Of a stretch of DNA of 64,000 nucleotides, positions 8,699 through 17,008 are shown piece by piece. Position numbers and translations under genes: made by a program. The notes beneath the pieces were generated by a model that worked only from the letters and a program-made list of their open reading frames with translations, searched no databases and was not told where the DNA came from. The stretch comes from Novosphingobium pentaromativorans US6-1 (lineage in GTDB: Bacteria > Pseudomonadota > Alphaproteobacteria > Sphingomonadales > Sphingomonadaceae), in contig NZ_CP009291.1 of the NCBI RefSeq assembly GCF_000767465.1, positions 1,815,501 to 1,879,500 on the forward strand, written 5' to 3'. Numbering within the stretch: position 1 is the first letter of the stretch; the number at the start of each line of letters is the position of its first letter.

Positions 8699-9879
8699 GT
8701 ATGCTGGCGGAAAAACAGGCCTGCATCAGTGGTGCAGGCCAGTCCCAGGTGGGACGTCCATCGGACAAGAGCGCTCTGGCCCTGACCCTTCAGGCGTGCG
8801 AACGCGCAGTCGAACAGGCCGGCCTCTCGATGAGCGACATCGACGGACTGACGACTTATCCCGGCCCGATGCTCGACGCCGGTGGCCATTCTCCGGTCGG
8901 CGCGACCGAAGTCATGCTCAGCCTGGGCCTCCAGCCGACCTGGGTCGGCGCCTCGACCGAGGGTCATGCCCACATGGGCGCGATTTTCGAGGCGATCATG
9001 GCCGTTGCGTCAGGCCTGTGCCGCCACGTTCTGGTTTTCCGCACGGTGGGGCAGGCCACGGCCCGGATGAAGGATCGCAGTTCGACAGTTATCGGCAAGT
9101 CCGTGCCGCGCATTCGCGGCGGCATGTCGTGGTTCCTGCCCTACCAGTGCTATTCCGCCGTGAATATCTACGGGCTCTACGCTCAGGCCTATTTCGAAAA
9201 GTACGGGGCGACCCAGGAGCAACTCGGAGCGATCGCGGTGAATTCGCGGAAAATGGCGGGAATGAATCCCAACGCCATCTATCGCACGCCTATCACGATC
9301 GAGGATTATCTGGCCTCGCGGATGATTTCGACTCCGCTGCGGCTCTTCGACTGCGATACCCATGTCGACGGCTCGACCGCGATCATCATCTCGCATCGCG
9401 ATACCGCTCCCGATCTGCGTCAGGCGCCGATCCTGATCGAATCGATGGGTATGTCGATCGAGGGACTGGGCTTCGGCGACCATACCGCGACCGATTTCGC
9501 ATCCCTGCCCGCGAAGAAGGCCGGTGACATGCTGTGGTCGCGCACCGATCTGAAGCCCGCCGATGTCGACACCGCCCAGATCTATGACGGCTTCTCCATC
9601 CTGACGCTCATGTGGCTGGAGGCAGCCGGCATGTGCGGCCCGGGCGAGGCGGCTTCGTTCGTCGAGGGCGGCACCCGCATCGGCCTGGACGGCGAACTGC
9701 CGCTCAACACCAGCGGTGGCCAGCTTTCGGCAGGCAGGCTCCATGGCTTTGGCCATACTTACGAAGCATGCATGCAGCTCTGGGGCCTTTGCGGCGAACG
9801 CCAGGTCAAGGACGCCAAGACCTGCCTCGTGACCAATGGCGGGTTCGGCTACGGCGCCCTGCTCCTGCGAACCGACTGA
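8695..9879 (+). CDS. Thiolase-like lipid-transfer-protein-family enzyme (possible aldolase)
   Basis: This 394-residue protein belongs to the SCP-x/Ltp2-like branch of the thiolase superfamily: ACISGAGQSQVGRPS at the N terminus and NTSGGQLSAGRLHGFGH near the C terminus. The nucleophilic cysteine expected near residue 90 of a true thiolase is not seen (the segment reads STEGHAHMGAIFEA), and the C-terminal CxG motif is replaced by TNGGFGYG. That combination, with a DUF35 gene directly upstream and overlapping by four bases, matches retro-aldol Ltp2-type enzymes better than ketoacyl-CoA thiolases. It would cleave a beta-hydroxyacyl-CoA, plausibly made by the enoyl-CoA hydratase encoded next. Confidence 0.86.
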   Translation: MSMLAEKQACISGAGQSQVGRPSDKSALALTLQACERAVEQAGLSMSDIDGLTTYPGPMLDAGGHSPVGATEVMLSLGLQPTWVGASTEGHAHMGAIFEAIMAVASGLCRHVLVFRTVGQATARMKDRSSTVIGKSVPRIRGGMSWFLPYQCYSAVNIYGLYAQAYFEKYGATQEQLGAIAVNSRKMAGMNPNAIYRTPITIEDYLASRMISTPLRLFDCDTHVDGSTAIIISHRDTAPDLRQAPILIESMGMSIEGLGFGDHTATDFASLPAKKAGDMLWSRTDLKPADVDTAQIYDGFSILTLMWLEAAGMCGPGEAASFVEGGTRIGLDGELPLNTSGGQLSAGRLHGFGHTYEACMQLWGLCGERQVKDAKTCLVTNGGFGYGALLLRTD

Positions 9880-9892
9880 GGAACGCAAATCC

Positions 9893-10696
9893 ATGACTGA
9901 TGATCTTGTATTGCGCAACGAAGCGGACGGCATCCTTGAACTGGTGCTCAACCGCCCGGATAAACTGAATGCGCTGACCCGTTCGATGTTCGATGCCATA
10001 GCGCAGGCGGTCGCCGATCTGCGCGAAAGACCGGACCTCAAGGTGATGCTGATACGGGGTAAGGGCCGCTATTTCTGCGCCGGTGTAGACCTTACCGATC
10101 CCCAGGGCGGACCCGGCTTCGGAGAAAGCCCGACCGGCGCCCGAACCTGGATGCGCCGCGATCTGATGGGCGGGATGCACTCCCTCTATGAAGAGATGGA
10201 GCGCATCGAGAAACCCATCGTCATTGCCCATCACGCAACTTGTGTCGGCGGTGGCCTGGAAATGTCGCTGTCTTGCGATTTCCGCCTCGCTTCGCAAAGT
10301 GCCGCTTACTGGTTCCCCGAAATGCAGCTGGGCATGTTGCCGCTGTCCAATGGCGTGGGGCGCCTGACGCGGATCATCGGCGCGCACTGGGCGCGCTGGA
10401 TGGTCCTCGCCAACGAGAAGGTCTCGGCCGAACGTGCACTGACAATGGGCCTTGTCCATGACGTCTATCCGGACGACGTGTTCGAGGAACGGGTTCGCGC
10501 CTTCTGCATCAAGCTGGCCGGCTTCCCGACCGAAGTGATGGCTGCGGGCAAGTTAGCGCTGGAAATGGTGGAAGACCTTCCCGCCGATCAGGCACGCCAA
10601 CTGGAACGGCTGACGTTCAGCTCGCTCGCCTTCACCCCCGACCAGAAGGCCATGTCCAAGAAGATGGTCGACAAGCTGAGCGGGCAGAAATCATGA
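9893..10696 (+). CDS. Enoyl-CoA hydratase/isomerase family protein
   Basis: A 267-residue crotonase-fold protein. The oxyanion-hole segments are RGKGRYFCAGVDL and CVGGGLEMSLSCDFRLAS, and FPEMQLGMLP carries the second acidic catalytic position. The start MTDDLVLRNEADGILEL is typical, with GAGGAA upstream; it lies 13 bases after the thiolase-like stop. It probably hydrates an enoyl-CoA formed from the product of the ligase encoded next, giving the hydroxyacyl-CoA that the DUF35/thiolase-like pair could cleave. The stop overlaps the ligase start (ATGA). Confidence 0.9.
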   Translation: MTDDLVLRNEADGILELVLNRPDKLNALTRSMFDAIAQAVADLRERPDLKVMLIRGKGRYFCAGVDLTDPQGGPGFGESPTGARTWMRRDLMGGMHSLYEEMERIEKPIVIAHHATCVGGGLEMSLSCDFRLASQSAAYWFPEMQLGMLPLSNGVGRLTRIIGAHWARWMVLANEKVSAERALTMGLVHDVYPDDVFEERVRAFCIKLAGFPTEVMAAGKLALEMVEDLPADQARQLERLTFSSLAFTPDQKAMSKKMVDKLSGQKS

Positions 10697-12345
10697 GCGC
10701 CGGCAAGGACAATTCCGCGCAAGGTGCAGCTCAACCCCAGAGCCTGCCCGAACTGCTAGATTATTGCGCCCAGCGCTATGGCGACGATCCGGCCATCAGG
10801 GCCGAAGGGCTGACACTCTCGTTTCGCGAATTGCAGGCTGCGGCGGCCGACATGGCCCGCGGACTGCTTACTGCCGGGGTCGGCAAGGGCAGCCGGGTTG
10901 CGCTCCTCGCCGGCAATACGCCGTTCTGGATCGTGTCGTTCTTCGCTTCGGCACAAGTCGGCGCGCTCACGATTCCGATCAGCACGCTGGCCAGCCCTGG
11001 GGAACTGGCGCATATCCTGAGGCATAGCGACGCGCATTTGCTGCTTGCCGAGCGAACCTATGTCGGGCGCGATTACGGCCAGCTGATCGAACGCGCTCTT
11101 CCTTCCCTGTCGCAGGCCGTGGGCGGCGGACCGCTTCGCCTCCACGAAGTGCCCTATCTGCGATCGATCTGGCTTGACGATCCTGCCGGGCTGGAGTGGG
11201 CTGGCGACACCGGGGCGCTGATCGCGGCCGGCAAAAGCGACAAGGCGCTCGACGAAGCCTTCCTGGCCGGGATCAAGGAAGGCATTCACCCGAGCGACGA
11301 TGGCGTCATCATCTACACCTCCGGGAGCACCGCATTGCCCAAGGCAGTGGTGCACGGGCACGGTTCGATGGCGCGGCATGCCCAGGTTCTGGCCGACAAT
11401 CATTTTCCCACCCCGGGACACGACGTGCTGTGTGTCCTGCCGATGTTCTGGGTTGGTGGCCTCAGCATGCTGCTGGAAACCTTCATCAATGGCGGCTCCA
11501 TCGTTCTGCCCGCAGGCGTCTCGCCCCAATCGGTTGCCACGGCGCTGCAGAAACTTGGCGCGGACATGCTGCATGGGTGGCATGCCCAGCTCAAGACCGT
11601 GCGGGACCTGATGCTGGAACAAGGCGCAGATATCGAAGGTATCCGCAACTTGCGCACCGAACGCCTGCCTGACGGCACACCGCGTCCGCCCGATCTTGTC
11701 CCCAATTCGCTGGGCATGACGGAGAGTTTCGGACCGCACTGCGCCTCGCCCGTCGGGACCTTGCTGCCCGAGGATCGACGCGGCGCATTCGGTCCTCCGA
11801 TCGGCACGGGCGACCGCCGGGTGGTGAATCCCGATACGGGCGAGGTGCTCGAGCCCGGACAAGTCGGCGAACTGCAGCTTCGCGGCGGCGCCTTGATGAA
11901 GGGATATTACAAGCGCGAGCGCAGCGAGACATTCACGCCTGACGGCTACTTCGCGACCAACGACCTCGTTCGTATCGAGCCTGACGGACACATGTATTTC
12001 TCGGGCCGCCTTGGCGACATGCTGAAAACCAAGGGTGCCAACGTATCGCGCCTGGAAGTGGAGTCCGCGCTGCGCGGCCTGGACGGCGTTCGCGAAGTCG
12101 TCGTTTGCGGGCTTCCCGATCCGGAACTGGGTGACCGCGTGGTTGCTGCCGTCGCTCCGGCAGCCGACGCGACGCTGGACGAGGCCGCGATGAAGGCCGC
12201 CTTGTCGGAGCGCCTTCCCGCCTACAAGATTCCGACGGATATCGTGGTTATCGATCACGATGACTTCCTCTGGACGCCTTCGGGCAAGATCCGCATCGCC
12301 GACATGGCGCAGTTGATCGCTGGAAGGATCGGGCACTCAGCGTAA
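10693..12345 (+). CDS. AMP-dependent acyl-CoA ligase (synthetase)
   Basis: A 550-residue ANL-superfamily ligase. The phosphate-binding motif reads IIYTSGSTALPKAVVHGHGS (the usual TGTTGxPK is TSGSTALPK here), the hinge/A8 motif is YFSGRLGDMLKTKGANVS, and the C-terminal catalytic lysine lies in WTPSGKIRI. It activates a carboxylic acid as its CoA ester using ATP, and so marks the point where the compound enters CoA-linked breakdown. It overlaps the hydratase gene by four bases. The sequence does not show whether the acid is aromatic, alicyclic or aliphatic. Confidence 0.9.
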   Translation: MSAGKDNSAQGAAQPQSLPELLDYCAQRYGDDPAIRAEGLTLSFRELQAAAADMARGLLTAGVGKGSRVALLAGNTPFWIVSFFASAQVGALTIPISTLASPGELAHILRHSDAHLLLAERTYVGRDYGQLIERALPSLSQAVGGGPLRLHEVPYLRSIWLDDPAGLEWAGDTGALIAAGKSDKALDEAFLAGIKEGIHPSDDGVIIYTSGSTALPKAVVHGHGSMARHAQVLADNHFPTPGHDVLCVLPMFWVGGLSMLLETFINGGSIVLPAGVSPQSVATALQKLGADMLHGWHAQLKTVRDLMLEQGADIEGIRNLRTERLPDGTPRPPDLVPNSLGMTESFGPHCASPVGTLLPEDRRGAFGPPIGTGDRRVVNPDTGEVLEPGQVGELQLRGGALMKGYYKRERSETFTPDGYFATNDLVRIEPDGHMYFSGRLGDMLKTKGANVSRLEVESALRGLDGVREVVVCGLPDPELGDRVVAAVAPAADATLDEAAMKAALSERLPAYKIPTDIVVIDHDDFLWTPSGKIRIADMAQLIAGRIGHSA

Positions 12346-12399
12346 CCCCTTGCACGAGTTGAAAGAATGACGGTTCCCTGCCGTCACAAGGAGAGGCAC

Positions 12400-13245
12400 A
12401 TGACCGGACAAGCACGCAAGCTGCGTGAACTTATCGCGAGCGGCGAACATTTCATCGCCGCCGACTGCTACAGCGCGCTCACTGCGCGGGTCGTCGAGAG
12501 GACCGGCTTCAAGGCGGCCTATCTGGGCGGCCACGCCGCAAGCGCTTTCCATTATGCCATTCCCGACAACGGCATCTACTCACAGGTTGAGCAGATCGAA
12601 CTGGCCGCTCGCATCGCCGCGGTCATCGACATCCCGCTCGTCGTCGATGCCGATACACTGGGCGAAACGATCGCCGATGCCTTCCACTTCGTGCGCCGCT
12701 ACGAACGCGCCGGAATTGCCGGCATTCACGTCGAGGACGAGGTGAACCCCAAGCACTCCTCGCTCGTGAATGGGCTGCTCCCGATCAAGGCCATGCAGGA
12801 GCGACTGGAGGCTTGCGCCAAGGCACGCACGGACCTGGTCATCATCGCACGCTGCGACGAGCTCTACCCGGTCGAATACGGCGGTGGCGGAAGCGGCTCG
12901 GTCGAAGCCGCCATCGAGCGAGGCCGGGCTTATATCGAGGCTGGCGCCGACGCCCTGATGTATCCGGTAGCCACGTCCGAAGCGACGGCAGCACTGGTGG
13001 AAGCGCTTCCGGGGCGCGTCATGACGATGGGCCCCACCGAGCCGGGCACGATCTGCAACCTGTCCACCGGCTGGGGATGGAGCGGCGCAGTCCAGACGCA
13101 TATCGAGCGCTGCCGCACCTTGTTCGAAACGGGCCAGCTCGATGTCGAGATCGGTTTCGAAGACAAGGATGCGCTGATCCAGCAGGATCTCTACAACGAA
13201 CTGATTGCAGACTGGGCACGCAAGTCCGGCCGGCAGACCCGCTAA
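12400..13245 (+). CDS. Isocitrate lyase/PEP mutase superfamily protein
   Basis: This 281-residue TIM-barrel protein has the metal-binding Asp of VVDADTLGET and the superfamily loop VEDEVNPKHSSLVNG. In isocitrate and methylisocitrate lyases that loop carries a catalytic cysteine (KxCGH). Here it reads PKHSSL, nearer to PEP mutase, phosphonopyruvate hydrolase or oxaloacetate hydrolase. Lyase activity on a methylisocitrate-like acid is therefore doubtful; C-C or P-C cleavage of a small oxoacid is more likely. AAGGAGAGG precedes the ATG at 12400. It follows the ligase gene on the same strand after 54 bases. Confidence 0.85.
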   Translation: MTGQARKLRELIASGEHFIAADCYSALTARVVERTGFKAAYLGGHAASAFHYAIPDNGIYSQVEQIELAARIAAVIDIPLVVDADTLGETIADAFHFVRRYERAGIAGIHVEDEVNPKHSSLVNGLLPIKAMQERLEACAKARTDLVIIARCDELYPVEYGGGGSGSVEAAIERGRAYIEAGADALMYPVATSEATAALVEALPGRVMTMGPTEPGTICNLSTGWGWSGAVQTHIERCRTLFETGQLDVEIGFEDKDALIQQDLYNELIADWARKSGRQTR

Positions 13246-13387
13246 CCGGTCAGCGCGGTGCCGGCCAAGAGCTCCAGGGACTGCATCGGCTCAGATCCGG
13301 CCCGATGCGGTTGCCGCCAGCCGCGCGCCTTCGACGCAGATTGTCTCGTGATTGTGCAGAAAGAAGAAGACCAGAGGAGAAGACGCT

Positions 13388-13813
13388 ATGCCGCATTGCC
13401 GACCGGAAGACATTCCCAGTGCCAAGGACCGTTGGGATTTCGTGGGCGACGATTATCGCACCGTTCACTGGGGCGATATGGAAGTCGGGCTGACGATCGT
13501 GCCCGAACCGCTCGACTGCACGCAGTTGTACAAGATGGGTCGACTTCCCGGCGGCGTGTGCCCCTGTCCCCATTACGGCTACATGTTCGAAGGCACGATG
13601 CGGGTGATCTATCCCGATTCCGACTTGCCCGATGAAGTCATCAAGGGCGGCGAAACCTTTTATGTCCCTGCCGGTCACGTCCTCAAGTACGAGGAGCCCA
13701 GCAAGGTTCTCGAACTCAATCCGGCCGCTGCCCTGAAGGAATGCATCGACGGAATGGGCCGTGCCTTTGCCGCGGGCGCACCGCTGCCTGGCGATGGCAG
13801 CGAAAAAGACTGA
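13388..13813 (+). CDS. Cupin-domain protein
   Basis: A small 141-residue protein with a single cupin-like barrel: the motif-1 region CPHYGYMFEGTMRVIYP and the motif-2 region GETFYVPAGHVLKYE, where the His of AGH would be a metal ligand. AGGAGA precedes the ATG. It is the last gene of the rightward run that starts with the E1 genes and is followed by a strong hairpin. The function is unknown; such proteins in catabolic clusters are isomerases, decarboxylases or dioxygenase-like enzymes. Confidence 0.78.
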   Translation: MPHCRPEDIPSAKDRWDFVGDDYRTVHWGDMEVGLTIVPEPLDCTQLYKMGRLPGGVCPCPHYGYMFEGTMRVIYPDSDLPDEVIKGGETFYVPAGHVLKYEEPSKVLELNPAAALKECIDGMGRAFAAGAPLPGDGSEKD

Positions 13814-13822
13814 TGATGAGGC

Positions 13823-13852
13823 GGTTGGGGGCTGGACCACAGGCCCCCAACC
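13823..13852. terminator. Hairpin between convergent cupin and P450 genes
   Basis: A 10-bp perfect stem (GGTTGGGGGC with GCCCCCAACC) and a 10-base loop lie just after the cupin stop. No long T-run follows on either strand. Its place between two convergent genes suggests a terminator. Confidence 0.6.
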
Positions 13853-14006
13853 CCATTGGCCGCACTTGCGCTTTCGCAGCTATCGAAGGCAGAGAGTGAT
13901 GGCTTGCCTTCAGGATGGCGGAAACGAGCCGATTCGCTGAAAGGAGCGACACCGGCGATCCGGCGACAGGGAAATCCCGCCGCCGGACATTACTCGGGCG
14001 ATCAGC

Positions 14007-15311
14007 TCATTTCAAGACGACATGCAGCGCCGATATGCCGCGCTGCTCGATGCCGCCCGTGATGAAGGGGGCAGGCATATCCGGATCTATCCGCATATCG
14101 GGGAAGTGATCCATCAGCGCGTTGACCGCGACGACCATCTCGCTTTCCGCGACATTGCGACCAAGGCACATATGCGCGCCGAGCCCGAACCCGATATGGG
14201 GTTTGGCGGGACGATGAATGTCGAACTCACCCGGGTTGTCCCAGCGCAGCGGATCACGGTTCGCCGCCGCAAGACAGATATCGACGACGCTGCCTTCGGG
14301 AATCGCTACGCCGCCGATCTCGGTATCGGCAATGGCCAGACGGCTGAACACCGGATTGTTCGGGTTCCAGCGCATCGATTCCTGCACGGCGGGCTCAAGA
14401 AGCTTCCGATCGCTCCTGACCGCTTCCCAGCGCTCCCGGTCGTCAAGCAGTGCAAATAGCAGGATCCCCATTTGCCGCCAGCTCGTTCCGCCGCCAGCCA
14501 GCAAAAGCAGGCGGCAGAAGGTAACGATCTCCGCATCGGAAAGCTGGCGCTTGCCCTCGTCGGGAATATCCACCTCGGCGGCGATCAGCCAGGAAATGAT
14601 GTCATCGCCCGGCGTCTTGCGGCGGATTTCGATCTGCTCCATCGACATGCGTGAGACAGTCGCCATGGCTTCCATCTGAGCCTGTGGCCCCTTGCGGGTT
14701 CCCATCGAGGCGATAAGGGCCTTGCGGAAGATCAGCGCATCATCGCCGCGCAGGCCGACTGCGGCCGAGATGGTGTGCACCGGTACACGTGCACACAACT
14801 CCATATTAAGCTCGGCACGGCTCTTCGTGCCCAGGTTTTCAGCGATGGCATTGACGATGTCATTGATCCACCGATCGCGCCACATGCCTACCGCGCGCGG
14901 CTTGATGAACAGCGATTGCGCCGCCTTGCGATGGGCGAAATGCTCGGGATTATCCATTTCCAGAATACCCAGCATCCGGTCATCCGTCGGATTCATATGG
15001 TAGATGCGGTTGGAAAGGCGTGCGTTATCGCGGAAAGCGGCTTCCGCTTCGGCAAAGGACAGAACCGTGAACCCTTTACGGCGGCCCTTCTCAGTTTCGA
15101 TTACCGAGCGATGGCGATGCCAGAACGGCACGCCCAGCACTTCGCGCAGATATCCTTCCTGAACCGGGCCGCGCTCTCGCGCGGCTTCGATCAGACCGAA
15201 CGGATCGACCTCGACAAGATTGCCAAGTTCGACGGCTTCGCTGCGAACATCATAGAGTTCGTCATACAGAGCATCGTCCGACTTCACAGCGTCCGCGATG
15301 GCATTAGACAC
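14007..15311 (-). CDS. Cytochrome P450
   Basis: A 434-residue soluble bacterial P450. The I-helix motif is LAGGGTSWRQ, the K-helix ExxR is ESMRWNP, and the heme-binding loop is GFGLGAHMCLGRN with the cysteine thiolate. The start is a GTG at 15311, decided by AAGGAGGA eight bases upstream; a longer reading to 15401 lacks such a site. The usual acidic residue before the I-helix threonine is absent (AGGGT instead of AGxDT or AGxET), as in its close paralogue at 20270. Electrons probably come from the ferredoxin at 4012. The gene is convergent with the cupin gene and probably independently transcribed. Confidence 0.93.
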   Translation of the reverse strand: MSNAIADAVKSDDALYDELYDVRSEAVELGNLVEVDPFGLIEAARERGPVQEGYLREVLGVPFWHRHRSVIETEKGRRKGFTVLSFAEAEAAFRDNARLSNRIYHMNPTDDRMLGILEMDNPEHFAHRKAAQSLFIKPRAVGMWRDRWINDIVNAIAENLGTKSRAELNMELCARVPVHTISAAVGLRGDDALIFRKALIASMGTRKGPQAQMEAMATVSRMSMEQIEIRRKTPGDDIISWLIAAEVDIPDEGKRQLSDAEIVTFCRLLLLAGGGTSWRQMGILLFALLDDRERWEAVRSDRKLLEPAVQESMRWNPNNPVFSRLAIADTEIGGVAIPEGSVVDICLAAANRDPLRWDNPGEFDIHRPAKPHIGFGLGAHMCLGRNVAESEMVVAVNALMDHFPDMRIDPDMPAPFITGGIEQRGISALHVVLK

Positions 15312-15504
15312 AGCCTTTATCCTCCTTGAATTAATTCGGACCCGCGCGGAATCGTCGATATCCGCGTTTTCGCGAGCCCGAGTCCTGATTACCGGTTCCA
15401 TTCACCGTCTATTCGAGATCCACAAGCAAAACCGTCATTTTCATCCCTGAAAATGCTCGAGAATCATTCTCGCATCCCGGTTCGCCCTCTTGTGGAAAGG
15501 GTAT

Positions 15505-16065
15505 TCAACAGTTCAGCGGCGGTTTCTTCGCATCACGCCAGGAATCGCGATTGGCCAGCACGGTTTCGAGGGCCTTCTGCCAAAACGTCTCGGACTTGGA
15601 GAAATGCCGCAGATTCACTTCGGTCACGTGCCGAATCTCCAGCAGTTCCACGCCTTCCGCTCCGGGGCGGAACTGATAGGGCACGTCGCAAGGAACGAAA
15701 AAGCTGTCACGCGGACCTAGCGTTTGAGAGCCCAGGCGTATTGTACCTGCGACGATGTAATATAAACAATCGGCATTGTGGCTATGCAGCGGCAACGGAT
15801 AGTCGTGCTTGAACCAAACGTGGGTCACGGAGAAGCCGGGCAGCTTTACCAGATACTTGATTTCAGCCGCGTCGTTGAGCCCGGATTCCTTGACCTGGTT
15901 CTGAAGCGGCAAGAGCCTTTCGGGCAAAGGTTCAATCAACAGCGAGCTGGGATTGTCGCGGGAATCGACCGCATCCTGGAAACGAAAGATCTCGAACTTC
16001 CCGGCCTGCGCCTCGCCGTTGCCCCCGTGCGCATCGCCGGCCCGGTCGACAGTATTGGTTGCCAT
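15505..16065 (-). CDS. Cupin-domain protein
   Basis: The protein (186 residues from ATG 16065) has one cupin barrel: a FKHDYPLPLHSHNADCLYYI stretch with the paired histidines of motif 1, then GPRDSFFVPCDVPYQFRPG for motif 2. It is of the ChrR or quercetinase-like cupin type seen in catabolic clusters. AGGAAG lies before the chosen ATG; a reading open to 16140 has no better site. It lies 193 bases upstream of the P450 gene on the same strand and may be cotranscribed with it. Catalytic role unknown. Confidence 0.78.
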   Translation of the reverse strand: MATNTVDRAGDAHGGNGEAQAGKFEIFRFQDAVDSRDNPSSLLIEPLPERLLPLQNQVKESGLNDAAEIKYLVKLPGFSVTHVWFKHDYPLPLHSHNADCLYYIVAGTIRLGSQTLGPRDSFFVPCDVPYQFRPGAEGVELLEIRHVTEVNLRHFSKSETFWQKALETVLANRDSWRDAKKPPLNC

Positions 16066-16472
16066 AGTCTGCTTCCTCATTTTCATAAACTTTGTTCGCG
16101 CCCAACCTTTTGCAGGCCGGCGGCATCCCGCCAGTGACATCGATCCGCAGTATCCTTGTCACGCGATCAGCCCGTCGGACCCGGATCGCATGACGAATGA
16201 AACCCGTTGAGGTTCTTCATTCCGGGTCGCGTCCGAAAAAGCGTAGCAGCCTCGCGATACAAGGCAATCCTTCCTTTTTCCAGCACAAGCACGCAGGTTT
16301 TTACAGCCATGTGCAGACCCTGAAAATGTAGATGTTGTCGGGATTCGCCGCGTAGTGCATGAACCGTTTTAGAGCAGGTTATGTTAGAAAATCGGTTCCA
16401 ACGCCCGATGACGAACCCTAGAAGGGGTTCGGCTGTTCGGAACGGCACCGCAATGACAAGGAGATGATAGCT
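16066..16472. other. Divergent intergenic region, no gene seen
   Basis: Some 400 bases lie between the divergent cupin and VOC genes. No reading resembles a protein. It must hold both promoters; a small inverted repeat GAACCC..GGGTTC lies around 16417-16434. AAGGAG at 16458-16463 is the ribosome-binding site for the VOC gene. Confidence 0.5.
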
Positions 16473-16859
16473 ATGATCATGAGCATAAGGGTTGGAACGA
16501 ACGATATCGGCAAGGCCCGCGCGTTCTACAACGCGACTCTGCCCATTCTCGGCGGCAGCGAATCGCTCATGCCCGACACCGCGCCGATCGGCTTGTACAA
16601 GCTTTCGAATGGCCAGATGTTTCTGGTCGGGCCCGCAGCCGATGGGGAGCCTGCCACAGCGGCCAATGGCGGCACGATCCTGCTGATCGCCTCAGATGAG
16701 GCAGCGGTCGATGCCTGGTACGCGGCGGGCATGGAAAACGGCGGGATCGACGAAGGCAAGCCCGGCCCCCGCCCTCAGGTTCAGGGGCGTTATGGCGCTT
16801 ACATGCGCGATCCTGATGGCAACAAGTTCGGCTGCTACGTGGGCAACCTGTTCGGCTGA
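16473..16859 (+). CDS. VOC-superfamily (glyoxalase/dioxygenase-like) protein
   Basis: This 128-residue protein has the two-part VOC fold: MSIRVGTNDIGKARAFYNATL at the N terminus, and RYGAYMRDPDGNKFGCYVG near the C terminus, with the DPDGN turn. The ATG at 16473 is nine bases from AAGGAG; the ATG at 16464 is too close to it. It stands alone between a divergent cupin gene and a convergent CoA-transferase gene. It may act on a pathway intermediate (lyase, isomerase or resistance function); the family is too broad to say more. Confidence 0.82.
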   Translation: MIMSIRVGTNDIGKARAFYNATLPILGGSESLMPDTAPIGLYKLSNGQMFLVGPAADGEPATAANGGTILLIASDEAAVDAWYAAGMENGGIDEGKPGPRPQVQGRYGAYMRDPDGNKFGCYVGNLFG

Positions 16860-16927
16860 TTTCCCAGGCACGGCGTGTCGGCGCTTAACAAGTGTCCCGC
16901 CGTGCCGGTTGGCGAAAGCAAAAAAGT

Positions 16928-16963
16928 CGGGGGCGACATGCCATCGCATGCCGCCCCCGTTTT
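16928..16963 (+). terminator. Rho-independent terminator after the VOC gene
   Basis: CGGGGGCG pairs with CGCCCCCG, extended inward by a CATG/CATG pairing and followed by GTTTTCG. It sits between the VOC stop and the convergent CoA-transferase stop and may serve both. Confidence 0.7.
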
Positions 16964-17008
16964 CGAAAATTAGGGACGAGACCTCTCTTTCGCCGAGGTC
17001 TTGCGCGT

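Noticed and set aside
10756..12336. A 526-codon open reading opposite the acyl-CoA ligase gene
   Set aside because: Same reason: it mirrors a gene with clear catalytic motifs, and its own sequence shows none.
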